Source: Lacimicrobium sp. SS2-24 (GTDB taxonomy: Bacteria > Pseudomonadota > Gammaproteobacteria > Enterobacterales > Alteromonadaceae). From it: a DNA stretch of 64,000 nt. Location: the NCBI RefSeq assembly GCF_002201535.1, contig NZ_NIWW01000003.1, forward strand, positions 1-64,000. The letters are read 5' to 3'. A program made the position numbers and the translations under genes. Positions 17,743 through 26,618 of the stretch are shown here, one piece after another (position 1 is the first letter of the stretch; each line of letters opens with the position of its first letter). A model generated the notes under the pieces. The model had not been told where the DNA came from and made no database searches. It was given only the letters and a program-made list of their open reading frames with translations.

Positions 17743-18669
17743 TCAGAATTGGTACGTGTTCACTTTCGAAAGTAACTTGTCTTTCTCCATTTTGCCGGCA
17801 ACACAATCACTGATGTCTTTTTGTGAAAAGATATAAATCTTGTCCTGGCGGTGCTTGCTGTCCTGCTGCTGAACAAAGTCTTTTAGTATCACCGATACCT
17901 GTTCATCCCTGGGTAACGACTTTAAGCCACTGCCATACTTGCACAGGGTGTCAGCAAGGGTGTCCTCAAACTGCGCCAGGAAACGTTTATACTGCTGTTC
18001 ACGGGCTTCACGCTTGCGCTCCAGTTGCTCGCGTTTTTCCTGCTCTACCTTTTTTGCCGATGCAGAAAGTTCTTCCTGCTGTTGTTTCAGCTCCCGTAAC
18101 CTTTTTCTGAGTTCCTCGCTTTCCTGTTCGATCTCAGCCAGTCGCTCCTCATCGGCGTGGCGTTTCTCGAACTTCAAATCTGTAAGCTCTCGCTCGCTCT
18201 CGCGCATTTCCCATGCCAGTTCACGAACCTGGCTGCGCAGGTGCTGCGACTGTTCTTCGACCCGCTGCCACACTTCTCTTGCCTGCTCCATGGCATGATT
18301 TATGTTTTCTTCGATGCTGTCCTCATCAAAATCGAATCTGATTTCGAATTCTTCTGCCCCGGGTGGAACGGGGGCCGCGGGTGCATGCGGGACCAAATCA
18401 TCAATCAACTCACCGAAGTTGAAGCGCAAGAGACGATTTGCCGACCCTGCCTGCATTTCAAATACGACGCCATGGCCTTGCAGATAGGTAGCGTCCAGCT
18501 CTCGTACTTTGAGGCTTTCACTTTGACGGTTCTGCTCCAGCGCCGTCTGTAAAATGCTCTGCATAATCTGCAACTCCTGATGCAGCTCCTGGTACTTGCC
18601 GGAAGCACTCGCGGGTACCGCTAGCAAAGCGGTCAACGTCATGGTTAGTGCTGTGGTTTTCATTTTCAT
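17743..18669 (-). CDS. Periplasmic coiled-coil protein of the ECF sigma operon
   Basis: 308 residues, family not recognised. It has a signal peptide (KTTALTMTLTALLAVPASA), an N-terminal region of about 100 residues, then a very long charged coiled coil (about 115-245, rich in E, R, Q and K: heptads such as ESERELTDLKFEKRHADEE). A C-terminal stretch with two cysteines (TLCKYG and ISDCVAG) follows. It is the third gene of the sigma/anti-sigma operon, 4 bp after the second. A role as envelope sensor or effector of that ECF pathway is a reasonable inference from order only. Confidence 0.8.
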   Translation of the reverse strand: MKMKTTALTMTLTALLAVPASASGKYQELHQELQIMQSILQTALEQNRQSESLKVRELDATYLQGHGVVFEMQAGSANRLLRFNFGELIDDLVPHAPAAPVPPGAEEFEIRFDFDEDSIEENINHAMEQAREVWQRVEEQSQHLRSQVRELAWEMRESERELTDLKFEKRHADEERLAEIEQESEELRKRLRELKQQQEELSASAKKVEQEKREQLERKREAREQQYKRFLAQFEDTLADTLCKYGSGLKSLPRDEQVSVILKDFVQQQDSKHRQDKIYIFSQKDISDCVAGKMEKDKLLSKVNTYQF

Positions 18670-18673
18670 GGTG

Positions 18674-19333
18674 TTATTCCTGATTCATCATCAATCTGTC
18701 TGGGTCAATATTGGCAGGTAAGGTGTTTTCGTAGACCTGCTGCTGAAATTCATTTAACTGACGTGCAAAGTACAACTGATCATCGCTGCGTTGCTCGTTG
18801 ACAAACTTAATCAGCTCAGCAAAATCCTCACGTCGCTCGGTGCGGCTGGAACTGAGTAAATAATTCGCCAGTTGCATGTTCGATTGCTGCTGTTGCTGTT
18901 GCAGGTCCTGCCTGTACTGTGCCAGTTGCACCTGCTGCTGCTCTTCAAATGAGGCCAGCCGAGCAGCAACCTGTGTCGCGATCTCCTGCTCTGTGCCCTG
19001 ACCGGCAAAACTCAGGGTCACGCCCTGCTCATGCCAGCGTAGCTCTACCTGAAACAACACCATCACTATGGCCAGCATCGACGTGGCAAATGAGAGGGGC
19101 GACCAGCCCCACCAGCGCGTCATACCCGATGGCTGCCTTTGCATAATCGGAGGCTGCCATTTTGGCACCGGGCCCAGGTGATAGTCCGTGGCCTGCTGTT
19201 GTAACTGACCGGCCAGTTCAACACGCTGTGCAAACTCGCGATCCTGCTCAATCAGTTGTTCAAACTGCTGCTGTTCTGTTTCCGTCAGGTTATGTTCCAT
19301 CCAACGTGAAAAAAGTTCGTGTTTATCAGTCAT
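18674..19333 (-). CDS. Putative transmembrane anti-sigma factor
   Basis: 219 residues. The cytoplasmic N-terminus (about 1-70, FSRWMEHNLTETEQQQFEQLI) has the helix-rich look of an anti-sigma domain but lacks the HxxxCxxC zinc motif. One TM helix lies at about residues 74-95 (SPLSFATSMLAIVMVLFQV). The periplasmic part is a Gln-rich coiled coil (about 115-215). Its start overlaps the sigma gene by 8 bp, so the two are translationally coupled, as is normal for sigma/anti-sigma pairs. The call rests on gene order and topology; I see no diagnostic motif. Confidence 0.7.
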   Translation of the reverse strand: MTDKHELFSRWMEHNLTETEQQQFEQLIEQDREFAQRVELAGQLQQQATDYHLGPVPKWQPPIMQRQPSGMTRWWGWSPLSFATSMLAIVMVLFQVELRWHEQGVTLSFAGQGTEQEIATQVAARLASFEEQQQVQLAQYRQDLQQQQQQSNMQLANYLLSSSRTERREDFAELIKFVNEQRSDDQLYFARQLNEFQQQVYENTLPANIDPDRLMMNQE

Positions 19334-19868
19334 GGATATCCTCCAGATGGGTCTTCATCTTACCCAGGGCACTATATAGCCGGGATTTGATGGTATTCAC
19401 CGAGACCCCCAGCTGGTCAGCAATCTCCTCAAAGGTAAACTGACCAAAAAATTTCAGTTCTACCACTGCCTTTTGCTCCAGCGGCAGGGCCTGCATGGCA
19501 GCGATCAGATCCCGGCTCTGAGCCTGGTCAAATACCGGCTGACTGGCACAGGCAGCGTGATCGACTATTTCTTCACCCTCATCCAGGCTTTGATGACTGC
19601 GCTTACGACGATAAAACTCAACACAGCGAAAATGCGCGATTCTGAACAACCAGCTCTTAAAGCTTCCATCTCCGCGAAAGCCCGACAGATTGCGAAATAC
19701 CGAAATAAACACTTCCTGCATCAGATCCATGGCGTCATCGGCGCTACCGGTCATACGCAGACCATAGTGATACACGTTCTTTTCATAGCGCTTAATCAGC
19801 TTGAGCCAGGCTTTATTATTGCCATCCAGCGCCTTGCTAATCAGGCTTGCATCCGTCGTTGAAAACAC
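19326..19868 (-). CDS. ECF RNA polymerase sigma factor (sigma-70 family)
   Basis: 180-residue ECF sigma with only regions 2 and 4. Region 2 runs from about 25 to 95 (DLMQEVFISVFRNLSGFRG, FKSWLFRIAHFRCVEFYRR). Region 4 runs from about 120 to 175 (LPLEQKAVVELKFFGQFTFEEIADQLGVSVNTIKSRLYSALGKM), including the -35-binding HTH. It heads a three-gene operon with a membrane anti-sigma and a periplasmic coiled-coil protein. Targets cannot be read from this window. Confidence 0.95.
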   Translation of the reverse strand: MFSTTDASLISKALDGNNKAWLKLIKRYEKNVYHYGLRMTGSADDAMDLMQEVFISVFRNLSGFRGDGSFKSWLFRIAHFRCVEFYRRKRSHQSLDEGEEIVDHAACASQPVFDQAQSRDLIAAMQALPLEQKAVVELKFFGQFTFEEIADQLGVSVNTIKSRLYSALGKMKTHLEDIHD

Positions 19869-20194
19869 CGATAAGGATTCCTTGATCTTGTCATTTTTTA
19901 TTCAGCCTGAGTCTATCCTGTGTGTGCGTTGCTGAGTCAGGCTGGTATCTGTTTACGCTATCTATAAAGTCGACAGGCAAGATAAAAAAGTTTGCCGTAC
20001 TGGGAAAAATATTTTTAACGTCATTAACCATTAAAAACACTGGGTTCCCGCCAACTGCCAGGGGAAAAACCGTTCGTCATGGCCGAATGTTAATCAGTTT
20101 TCAACAGCAATTGAATCTGACTCCATGTACTCAGATATAGCCGCTTGTGCTGCTCCCTGATAACTGACGACGGATAACTTGTTTCTTCTGCTGC
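19869..20194. other. Intergenic region upstream of the ECF sigma operon
   Basis: 326 bp between the sigma gene (minus) and the end of oxyR (minus). It should contain the sigma operon promoter, possibly autoregulated, but I could not assign a convincing -35/-10 pair. A loose inverted repeat, CAGCCTGA (19903-19910) with TCAGGCTG (19937-19944), lies close to the sigma start. No ORF is supportable. Confidence 0.5.
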
Positions 20195-21100
20195 TCAGAG
20201 GGTAGGAATAGGCATTAGTGGTTGTAATAACTCGGCAATGCGACGGAACAGCTTGACCCGGGTCGTGCCGCTTCGCCACACCAGACCAATTTCCCGATAG
20301 GCCTTATCCTCAGCCGGGAAAGACACCAGCTGACTGTGGGATAATATGTCGCTTTTCAGTGCCAGCTCTGGCAAAAAGGTCAGTCCTAACTTGCTGTTTG
20401 CCAGTTGCACTAAGGTAAACAAACTGCTTGCGGCCAGCGCACTCACCTGCTCTTTGTGCTGAAGACCGCAGGCACTGACCGCATGACCGGTCATGCAATG
20501 TTCCTGCTGCAACAAAAACACGCTGTTTTTAGGTAGAGCGGAATAATCCAATGGTGAGGGTAACTGCTTCATCATCTCCGGGTGCGCGACCAAGTGGAAG
20601 GGATCGTGACCAATCACCATTTGTTTGCATCCTGGTGTATCCATTGGCAATGCCAGTATGAGCAGATCCAGCTCGCCACTGGTCAACTCTTTGAGCAGAT
20701 TGGAGGTGGTATTTTCCTGTAATTGCAGGTTCAGTTGCGGCAAGGATTGCCCCACCCTGTCAATGAGGCCTTCGAGTAAAAAGGGTGCAATGGTAGGAAT
20801 AATGCCCAGTTTCAGCTTACCGGCCTGCCAGTTACCTGCACTTTCTGCATACTCAACCAGTTCATTAGCGGTATTAAGAAGCACTTTACTGCGCTCAACC
20901 ATCTCCAGTCCGAGTGCAGTGAAAATAAAGGTTTTATGGTCACGTTCTAATAGCTGACAACCGAGTTGTTCTTCAAGATTCTGAATCGCCGTACTCAAGG
21001 TAGACTGACTGACAAAGCATCGCTGCGCAGCGCGGTTAAAATGCTGCTCTTCATACAGCGTAACCAGGTAATGCAGGTGTTTAAGATTGGGCCACTTCAT
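20195..21100 (-). CDS. oxyR: Hydrogen-peroxide-sensing regulator OxyR
   Basis: 301-residue LysR-type regulator with an N-terminal HTH (FNRAAQRCFVSQSTLSTAIQNLEE). The redox pair is preserved: two cysteines nine residues apart in EHCMTGHAVSAC correspond to Cys199 and Cys208 of E. coli OxyR, with the flanking LLQQEHC context. It therefore very likely senses peroxide by disulfide formation and activates catalase/peroxidase genes, none of which are in this window. It is monocistronic. Confidence 0.93.
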   Translation of the reverse strand: MKWPNLKHLHYLVTLYEEQHFNRAAQRCFVSQSTLSTAIQNLEEQLGCQLLERDHKTFIFTALGLEMVERSKVLLNTANELVEYAESAGNWQAGKLKLGIIPTIAPFLLEGLIDRVGQSLPQLNLQLQENTTSNLLKELTSGELDLLILALPMDTPGCKQMVIGHDPFHLVAHPEMMKQLPSPLDYSALPKNSVFLLQQEHCMTGHAVSACGLQHKEQVSALAASSLFTLVQLANSKLGLTFLPELALKSDILSHSQLVSFPAEDKAYREIGLVWRSGTTRVKLFRRIAELLQPLMPIPTL

Positions 21101-21189
21101 CTGTGATTACATCCATTTTTGACGATTAGAACGCGCATTATTAATCAATTTCAATAATATCTCCAGTGGCCGGTTTTCTCATACGCCAT

Positions 21190-21221
21190 AAAAAAATGCC
21201 GGTCAGTGTCACTGACCGGCA
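21190..21221 (-). terminator. Terminator of the DUF47-pit operon
   Basis: Perfect 12-13-bp inverted repeat (from 21196) with a tiny loop. On the minus strand it is followed by six T residues (21195-21190). Canonical intrinsic terminator. Confidence 0.92.
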
Positions 21222-21261
21222 TCTCTTATTGTTCCTGCTAATCAGGGCGATAATTTGTCTG

Positions 21262-22530
21262 TCAGACAAAGATACCTTTGAGCATAAAGAAGAACATAAT
21301 CGACAATGCCGCACCGATAGGCAGTGTGACGACCCAGGAAATGACGATATTACGCACCACGCCCAGATTCAGCGCAGCGATACCACGCGCCATACCCACA
21401 CCCAAAACAGCACCGACCAGAGTCTGTGTGGTAGAGATAGGTAAGCCGGTACCCGAGGCAATGATCACCGTGGTGGCGGCCGCAAGTTCCGCCGCAAAAC
21501 CCCGGCTTGGCGTCAGATGCGTAATCCCTTTACCAATGGTGGCGATAACGCGGGAGCCAAATAGCGCCAGGCCCATAACAATACCCACTGCACCTAAGGG
21601 TAATACCCACCAGGCCAACGCCGCTTTACTGGCAATCTGACCATTGTTTTGTACCACACTGACCACTGCAGCCAAAGGACCGATGGCATTGGCCACGTCA
21701 TTCGACCCGTGAGCAAAGGCCATACAGCAGGCCGTTACCACCATCAGAATGGCAAACACTTTCTCGACACTGGCAAATTGCATACGACGATTGGCAGCCG
21801 CGTCCATTTTGATGCGATTAATCACCATCTTACCAATCACGCCCACGGCGACGGCAAGACCGATTGCCAGAGCGAAACCTTCCGCCGTGCCCATGCCCAA
21901 ACCGACATGCTTGAGGCCTTTCTTAATGGTAACAAGGGCCATCACAAAACCGGCCAGTGCCATGTAAAACGGTACGTAGCGTTTTGCACTGGCAAAGGGA
22001 TTATCGGTATCGAAGATCAGCCGTTGGGCACTCATAAAGATGAGAAAGGCGATGATACCGGAAATGGCAGGCGTAATAACCCAGCTTCCGACAACCCCGG
22101 CCACTTTACCCCATTCTACGGCATCAGCGCTGACGCCTACCGCGGCAAAGCCGACAATCGCACCGATAATGGAATGGGTGGTCGATACCGGCCAGCCAAG
22201 CCACGATGCCACCACCAGCCAGATACCTGCCGCCAGCAATGAGGCAATCATGCCAAATACCAGTAACTCAGGGGTATCCACAAAATAGGCACTGTCAATA
22301 ATGCCCTTGCGGATGGTGGATGTAACCTCCCCACCAGCCAGATAAGCCCCGGCAAATTCAAACACCATTGCAATAAGAATGGCCTGCTTAATGGTCAGGG
22401 CTTTGGAGCCCACTGAGGTACCCATGGCGTTAGCCACGTCATTGGCACCAATGCCCCAGGCCATAAGAAATCCCACTACTGCAGCAGTAGTGATCAGCAT
22501 AAAACCGTATGTTGTAAGTATATCCATCAA
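21262..22530 (-). CDS. pit: Low-affinity inorganic phosphate transporter (PiT family)
   Basis: 422-residue multi-pass inner-membrane PiT permease (about 10-11 helices), which carries phosphate, usually as a metal-phosphate complex, with cations. The duplicated PiT signature is present: GANDVANAMGTSVGSKALT near the N-terminus and AHGSNDVANAIGPLAAV in the second half, plus the repeated STTHSIIGAIVG and STTQTLVGAVLGVG segments. It is 8 bp downstream of a DUF47 protein, the usual PiT partner, and shares its Pho-box promoter, although E. coli pitA is not PhoB-activated. Confidence 0.95.
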   Translation of the reverse strand: MMDILTTYGFMLITTAAVVGFLMAWGIGANDVANAMGTSVGSKALTIKQAILIAMVFEFAGAYLAGGEVTSTIRKGIIDSAYFVDTPELLVFGMIASLLAAGIWLVVASWLGWPVSTTHSIIGAIVGFAAVGVSADAVEWGKVAGVVGSWVITPAISGIIAFLIFMSAQRLIFDTDNPFASAKRYVPFYMALAGFVMALVTIKKGLKHVGLGMGTAEGFALAIGLAVAVGVIGKMVINRIKMDAAANRRMQFASVEKVFAILMVVTACCMAFAHGSNDVANAIGPLAAVVSVVQNNGQIASKAALAWWVLPLGAVGIVMGLALFGSRVIATIGKGITHLTPSRGFAAELAAATTVIIASGTGLPISTTQTLVGAVLGVGMARGIAALNLGVVRNIVISWVVTLPIGAALSIMFFFMLKGIFV

Positions 22531-22538
22531 TAAGGCCT

Positions 22539-23225
22539 TTACTTAGCTAGCATGAGTTCCAGGCGTGAACCAACACGCTCAGCGATATCGGCCAAATCGC
22601 CGATCCATTCGATGATTTTATATAAAAACATCACATCAACAGGATTGAGCTGGTCTTCCATTTTCCACAATGAACGACGGATACTGATTTGAATCTTATC
22701 GGTATCGTCTTCGATCTGATCCAGTTCATTGATCATTTCCTCAACCACTTTCACTTCGCGGCCACGAAAACCGGTTTCCAATAACTCATCCAGCTCATTG
22801 GTTACCTTTTTCGCTTGCTTAGTGGCATCCAGGCAGCGCTTCACGTACTGCATGAAGTCTTCCTGCATGGGTTCAGGAATCTGAAGTTCGCGTCCCAGCA
22901 CCAGGCCAGAAATATCTCTGGAACGGTTGGCGATTTTATCCTGAGTGGTCAGCAAATCGAGTAAATCCTGACGCTGGATAGGCATAAAAATACCTGCAGG
23001 AAGATTAACCCGAAGTTCATGTTTGAGGGCATCAGCTTTTCTTTCCAGGTGAGAGATATCGTGCTGACATTTCTCCGCCTGTTTCCAGTCTTTTTTGAAA
23101 ACCGCCTCGAAAAACGGCTTCAAACCCTGACTGCACTGATGAACGGTATTGATATGTTCTTCCAGAGGTTTTAGCGGTGACTTGGCAAAAACCTCTAAGA
23201 ATGCACTTGTAGACATAAATGACAC
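22539..23225 (-). CDS. DUF47 (PhoU-like) protein, PiT-associated phosphate regulator
   Basis: 228 residues, all-helical, of the TIGR00153/DUF47 family that resembles PhoU. Family features include HQCSQGLKPFFEAV near the N-terminus, DISHLERKADALKHELR, and IEWIGDLADIAERVGSRLELML at the C-terminus. Members are encoded beside PiT transporters and are thought to modulate phosphate uptake. It is first gene of the operon and directly downstream of the best Pho box in the window. Confidence 0.93.
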   Translation of the reverse strand: MSFMSTSAFLEVFAKSPLKPLEEHINTVHQCSQGLKPFFEAVFKKDWKQAEKCQHDISHLERKADALKHELRVNLPAGIFMPIQRQDLLDLLTTQDKIANRSRDISGLVLGRELQIPEPMQEDFMQYVKRCLDATKQAKKVTNELDELLETGFRGREVKVVEEMINELDQIEDDTDKIQISIRRSLWKMEDQLNPVDVMFLYKIIEWIGDLADIAERVGSRLELMLAK

Positions 23226-23251
23226 AACATTAACCCTTATTTGTGCGGCGC

Positions 23252-23297
23252 ATGATACACCATAGTAGATGACAGAAATATTTCAGTTTTATGACAG
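23252..23297 (-). promoter_or_regulatory. Pho-box promoter of the DUF47-pit operon (strong)
   Basis: On the minus strand three 7-mers at exact 11-bp steps: CTGTCAT (23297-23291), CTGAAAT (23286-23280) and CTGTCAT (23275-23269). The outer two are perfect consensus units. Eleven bases further on is TATCAT (23257-23252), 5/6 of the -10 consensus. This fits a PhoB-activated promoter without a -35. Confidence 0.82.
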
Positions 23298-23339
23298 TAT
23301 ATATAAAGCCATTTACCCTGCCAGTTCACGACAAAATAC

Positions 23340-24062
23340 TCAACTCTGACGCAGTTCAGCCAACCTTCTTTGTAGCTCCTCCCTGGAGATGTGTCGCACA
23401 TCTTTACCTTTCACCAGGTAAATAATGTACTCGCACACGTTTTTACATCGGTCTCCCACCCTCTCCAGAGCGCGCATCGCCCAGAGTACCTCAAGCCACT
23501 GCGGCAACAATTCAGTATCGCGCTGCATTTCAGTAACCGCGAGTGTCAGAAGTTGTTTGTACTGCTCATCGATTTCCTGATCCCCCATGTGGATCTCTAA
23601 TGCCGCCTCGGCATCCAGACGGGCAAAGGCGTTGAGGGTCTTCCTGAGCATTTCCATGACATGGTTGCCAGTGGCAATCATGCCATTTTTAATGTCTTCA
23701 GACACCGGCAGACTACCCCGAATCAACAGGTTGGCGATGCGCTCGATATCATCCCCCATTCGCTCCAGGTCAGCAGTGGTTTTATTGATGGCCAGCACCA
23801 GACGCAGGTCACTGGCAGCAGGATGACGCTTGGCGATAATGCGGGTGCATTCTTCGTCAATCTGCACTTCCATGGAGTTCAGAGTAAAATCATTGACGAT
23901 GACCTTTTCCGCCAGGGCCAGATGATTATCACGTAACGCCGCAATAGCATCACAGAGCTGCTGCTCCACCATGCCTCCCATGGTCAGCACGGAATTACGC
24001 AGGTTTTCCAGCTCCAGATTAAAGCGACCGGAGATGTGGGTGTTGAGTTTTATTTCTTGCAT
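23340..24062 (-). CDS. phoU: Phosphate signalling/transport regulator PhoU
   Basis: 240-residue PhoU with the two three-helix repeats. Metal-binding E/D motifs occur in each half (LERMGDDIERIANL and LERVGDRCKNVCEYIIYLVKG). It links the Pst transporter to the PhoR kinase and damps the Pho response when phosphate is plentiful. It lies 137 bp after pstB in the same direction, at the end of the pst cluster, and is separated from pstB by a repetitive inverted sequence. Confidence 0.96.
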   Translation of the reverse strand: MQEIKLNTHISGRFNLELENLRNSVLTMGGMVEQQLCDAIAALRDNHLALAEKVIVNDFTLNSMEVQIDEECTRIIAKRHPAASDLRLVLAINKTTADLERMGDDIERIANLLIRGSLPVSEDIKNGMIATGNHVMEMLRKTLNAFARLDAEAALEIHMGDQEIDEQYKQLLTLAVTEMQRDTELLPQWLEVLWAMRALERVGDRCKNVCEYIIYLVKGKDVRHISREELQRRLAELRQS

Positions 24063-24140
24063 AGAAAAGCTCGAACTCGTCAGAACTTGCCCGGCGAATT
24101 TAACATACCGGCTAACATAAGGCCCGAAAAAGAATGATCG

Positions 24141-24196
24141 GTTAGGAGTGAGAGGTTAGGCGTGTGGGCTTCTGACTCCTCACCCCTGACTCCTCT
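24141..24196. repeat. GA-rich imperfect inverted repeat between pstB and phoU
   Basis: Left arm 24141-24160 is built of GGAGTGAG/GGTTAGG blocks; right arm 24173-24195 is built of CTGACTCCTC blocks. The arms pair at about 15 of 19 positions, with short internal direct repeats. It can form a long hairpin in the pst mRNA. It looks like a dispersed intergenic repeat rather than a terminator, since there is no T-run. Confidence 0.6.
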
Positions 24197-24199
24197 CTA

Positions 24200-25012
24200 T
24201 TATCCATATCTGCCGGTGATGTATTCTTCAGTTTGTTGTTGTCTGGGGCGTGTAAAGAGTTGATTGGTATCTGAATACTCAATCAGGTGGCCCTGGTGCA
24301 AGAAGGCCGTAAAGTCTGAGACCCGCGCCGCTTGTTGCATATTATGGGTCACCACCAGTACCGTGTACTTTTCTTTGAGCTGGTAAATCAACTCTTCAAT
24401 GGTCAGGGTGGAAATCGGGTCCAGCGCTGAGGTAGGTTCATCCAGAAGCAGAATTTCCGGTTGCAGAATGATTGCCCTGGCAATCACCAGGCGCTGCTGT
24501 TGGCCGCCGGAAAGGGTGAGGGCAGAATCGAACAAGCGATCTCTGACTTCCTTCCACAGTGCTACGTCAATCAATGCCTGCTCCACTGCATTATCCAGTG
24601 TGCGACGATCACGAATACCCTGGATTTTGAGGCCATACACCAAATTATCATAAATCGACATGGGGAACGGATTGGGCCGCTGGAACACCATACCTACCTG
24701 GGTTCTGAGCAGCGCCACATCTTGCCGGCGATGATAAATATTGCGGCCATTAATCAGCACTTCTCCTTCAACCTGACACTCCGGCGTCAGGTCATTGAGG
24801 CGGTTAAAACATCCGAGCAAGGTGGATTTACCGCAACCGCTGGGACCGATCAGTGAGGTTATCTGGCGTTTTGGAATGCGCATATTAATGTTGTGCAGGG
24901 CGCGGGTCTGACCAAATTTTAAGGTTAGCCCGACAACATCAATCGCCACTTGCTCCGCAGGAAGGTTATCCAGAGACACCTGCGGTTTTACTAAATCAAA
25001 ATAATCAAACAT
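24200..25012 (-). CDS. pstB: Phosphate ABC transporter ATP-binding protein PstB
   Basis: 270-residue ATPase of the high-affinity phosphate importer. Walker A is [11 protein letters not shown], the signature is [14 protein letters not shown], and Walker B is [13 protein letters not shown]. The PstB-typical CFNRLNDL and [17 protein letters not shown] are present, and the protein ends EEYITGRYG. It lies 28 bp downstream of pstA in the operon. Confidence 0.97.
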   Translation of the reverse strand: MFDYFDLVKPQVSLDNLPAEQVAIDVVGLTLKFGQTRALHNINMRIPKRQITSLIGPSGCGKSTLLGCFNRLNDLTPECQVEGEVLINGRNIYHRRQDVALLRTQVGMVFQRPNPFPMSIYDNLVYGLKIQGIRDRRTLDNAVEQALIDVALWKEVRDRLFDSALTLSGGQQQRLVIARAIILQPEILLLDEPTSALDPISTLTIEELIYQLKEKYTVLVVTHNMQQAARVSDFTAFLHQGHLIEYSDTNQLFTRPRQQQTEEYITGRYG

Positions 25013-25040
25013 GTCTCACTCATTCCTGGCATAGAATCTG

Positions 25041-26618
25041 TCATCTGGACAACGCCAGATACTGTCGCCGCAATCGGCCCCTGACCATCACCGCAATAGC
25101 ATTGAGCGACAATACTACTACCAGCAACAGCAAGCATGATGCAAACATCATTGAGGAACCATGACCGATATTGTTGCTATGAAACGCGCCATCGTAAATC
25201 AGCACACCGAGGTGCATAAACTGTCGCTCCAGATGCAGGTAAGGAAACTCTCCATCAACGGGCAAGCTCGGCGCAAATTTGACGGCCCCCACCAATAACA
25301 ACGGTGCCACTTCCCCCGCGCCGCGCGCAATGGCCAGTATCACCCCGGTCATAATACCCGGGCTGGCCATGGGGATCACGGTACGCCAGATGGTTTCAAA
25401 TTTGGTAGCGCCCAGCGCAAAACTGCCCTGCCTGAGGGTATTGGGAACACGACGCAGCCCCTCTTCCGTGGCCACAATCACCACCGGCAGGGTCAGCATG
25501 GCCATGGTTAATGCTGCCCAGAAGATGCCCGGCGCACCAAAAGTGGGAGCGGGCAGGTGTTCTGAAAAAAACAGCTTGTCGATATTTCCGCCAACCTGAT
25601 AAACGAAAAAACCCAGTCCGAATACGCCGTATACGATTGACGGTACCCCTGCCAGGTTGTTCACACCGATACGAATCAGGGACGTGAGCATATTCGCCGG
25701 GGCATATTCGTTCAGATAAATGGCAGCCAATACACCCAACGGTGTCACAATCACTGTCATCAGCAATACCATGACAACCGTGCCAAAGAGCGCCGGAAAA
25801 ACCCCACCCACATTGTTTGCCCGCTTGGGCTTTTCACTGACAAAGTGCCACATGGCGTCCAATGCTGCGCCGATTTTTTGCAAGGTGGAGAGCTGATTTA
25901 ATAACTGGTATTCCTCGATGTCTGCCAGAGGCAACGAATGCTCTCGGCCATCGGCCAGACGCACATGAACCTTAAAGCGATCGTTTTCCTGCTGCAGGGC
26001 ATTAATCTTCTGGTTAATCTCGGTATAGCGCTGCATTAACCGGACTCTGGCAGGCGCATTGCTTTCCACCTGACGGCGATCCAACTCGGCCAGAGCAATA
26101 TGCACGGCCGCCAGTTGGTTGCTCGTCAATTCACGGATCAGTGCCTGCTGTTGCGTAACCTGTTGCCACTTTTGTTTAATATCAGCAAAGGCTATGGGCT
26201 GCTCACCATAGACAACCTGCTGTAATGCAGCGAACACGCGATTTCCGCTGCGCAAATGTATATCCATAAGTGATTCGGGGGTACTGATTGCAATAATCTG
26301 GCTGCGCGGGATGAGGTATTGCTGATCACCAAACTGATCCAGCCTTGCCTCGTTTAACAACCAGCGTTTGTCATTGCCGGTGGTCACAAAATCATCGGCT
26401 AACAGAGTGGCATAAAGCGTATGGGTAGACTTGGTCGATGCACTGACCTGTTCATAGGTAACCTGATACAGCGGCTGCGGCCAGAAATGCTGCATTCCCT
26501 TCACCAGCATCAGCAATATCACGCCGCCGAGGATAAGCAGTATAACCGCCACCAGCGCTGCACTGGTTACCACTGGCAGACCTTCTTTTTGCGTCTTAAC
26601 CCAATTTCTGTCAAACAC
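25041..26618 (-). CDS. pstA: Phosphate ABC transporter permease PstA (long form)
   Basis: 525 residues, nearly twice E. coli PstA (296). One TM helix lies at about 17-40, then a large periplasmic insertion (about 41-275, with a coiled-coil part), then the usual permease core of TM helices (about 285-520). The core has the EAA-type loop (ATEEGLRRVPNTLRQGSFALGATKFETIWR). Start codon is GTG, and it overlaps the pstC stop by 8 bp (translational coupling). Long PstA/PstC forms are usual in Vibrio, Shewanella and Alteromonas relatives. Confidence 0.94.
   Translation of the reverse strand: MFDRNWVKTQKEGLPVVTSAALVAVILLILGGVILLMLVKGMQHFWPQPLYQVTYEQVSASTKSTHTLYATLLADDFVTTGNDKRWLLNEARLDQFGDQQYLIPRSQIIAISTPESLMDIHLRSGNRVFAALQQVVYGEQPIAFADIKQKWQQVTQQQALIRELTSNQLAAVHIALAELDRRQVESNAPARVRLMQRYTEINQKINALQQENDRFKVHVRLADGREHSLPLADIEEYQLLNQLSTLQKIGAALDAMWHFVSEKPKRANNVGGVFPALFGTVVMVLLMTVIVTPLGVLAAIYLNEYAPANMLTSLIRIGVNNLAGVPSIVYGVFGLGFFVYQVGGNIDKLFFSEHLPAPTFGAPGIFWAALTMAMLTLPVVIVATEEGLRRVPNTLRQGSFALGATKFETIWRTVIPMASPGIMTGVILAIARGAGEVAPLLLVGAVKFAPSLPVDGEFPYLHLERQFMHLGVLIYDGAFHSNNIGHGSSMMFASCLLLLVVVLSLNAIAVMVRGRLRRQYLALSR

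Noticed and set aside
21649-22242. 197-codon ORF opposite pit
   Set aside because: Antisense shadow of PiT with no supporting motif, start site or terminator.
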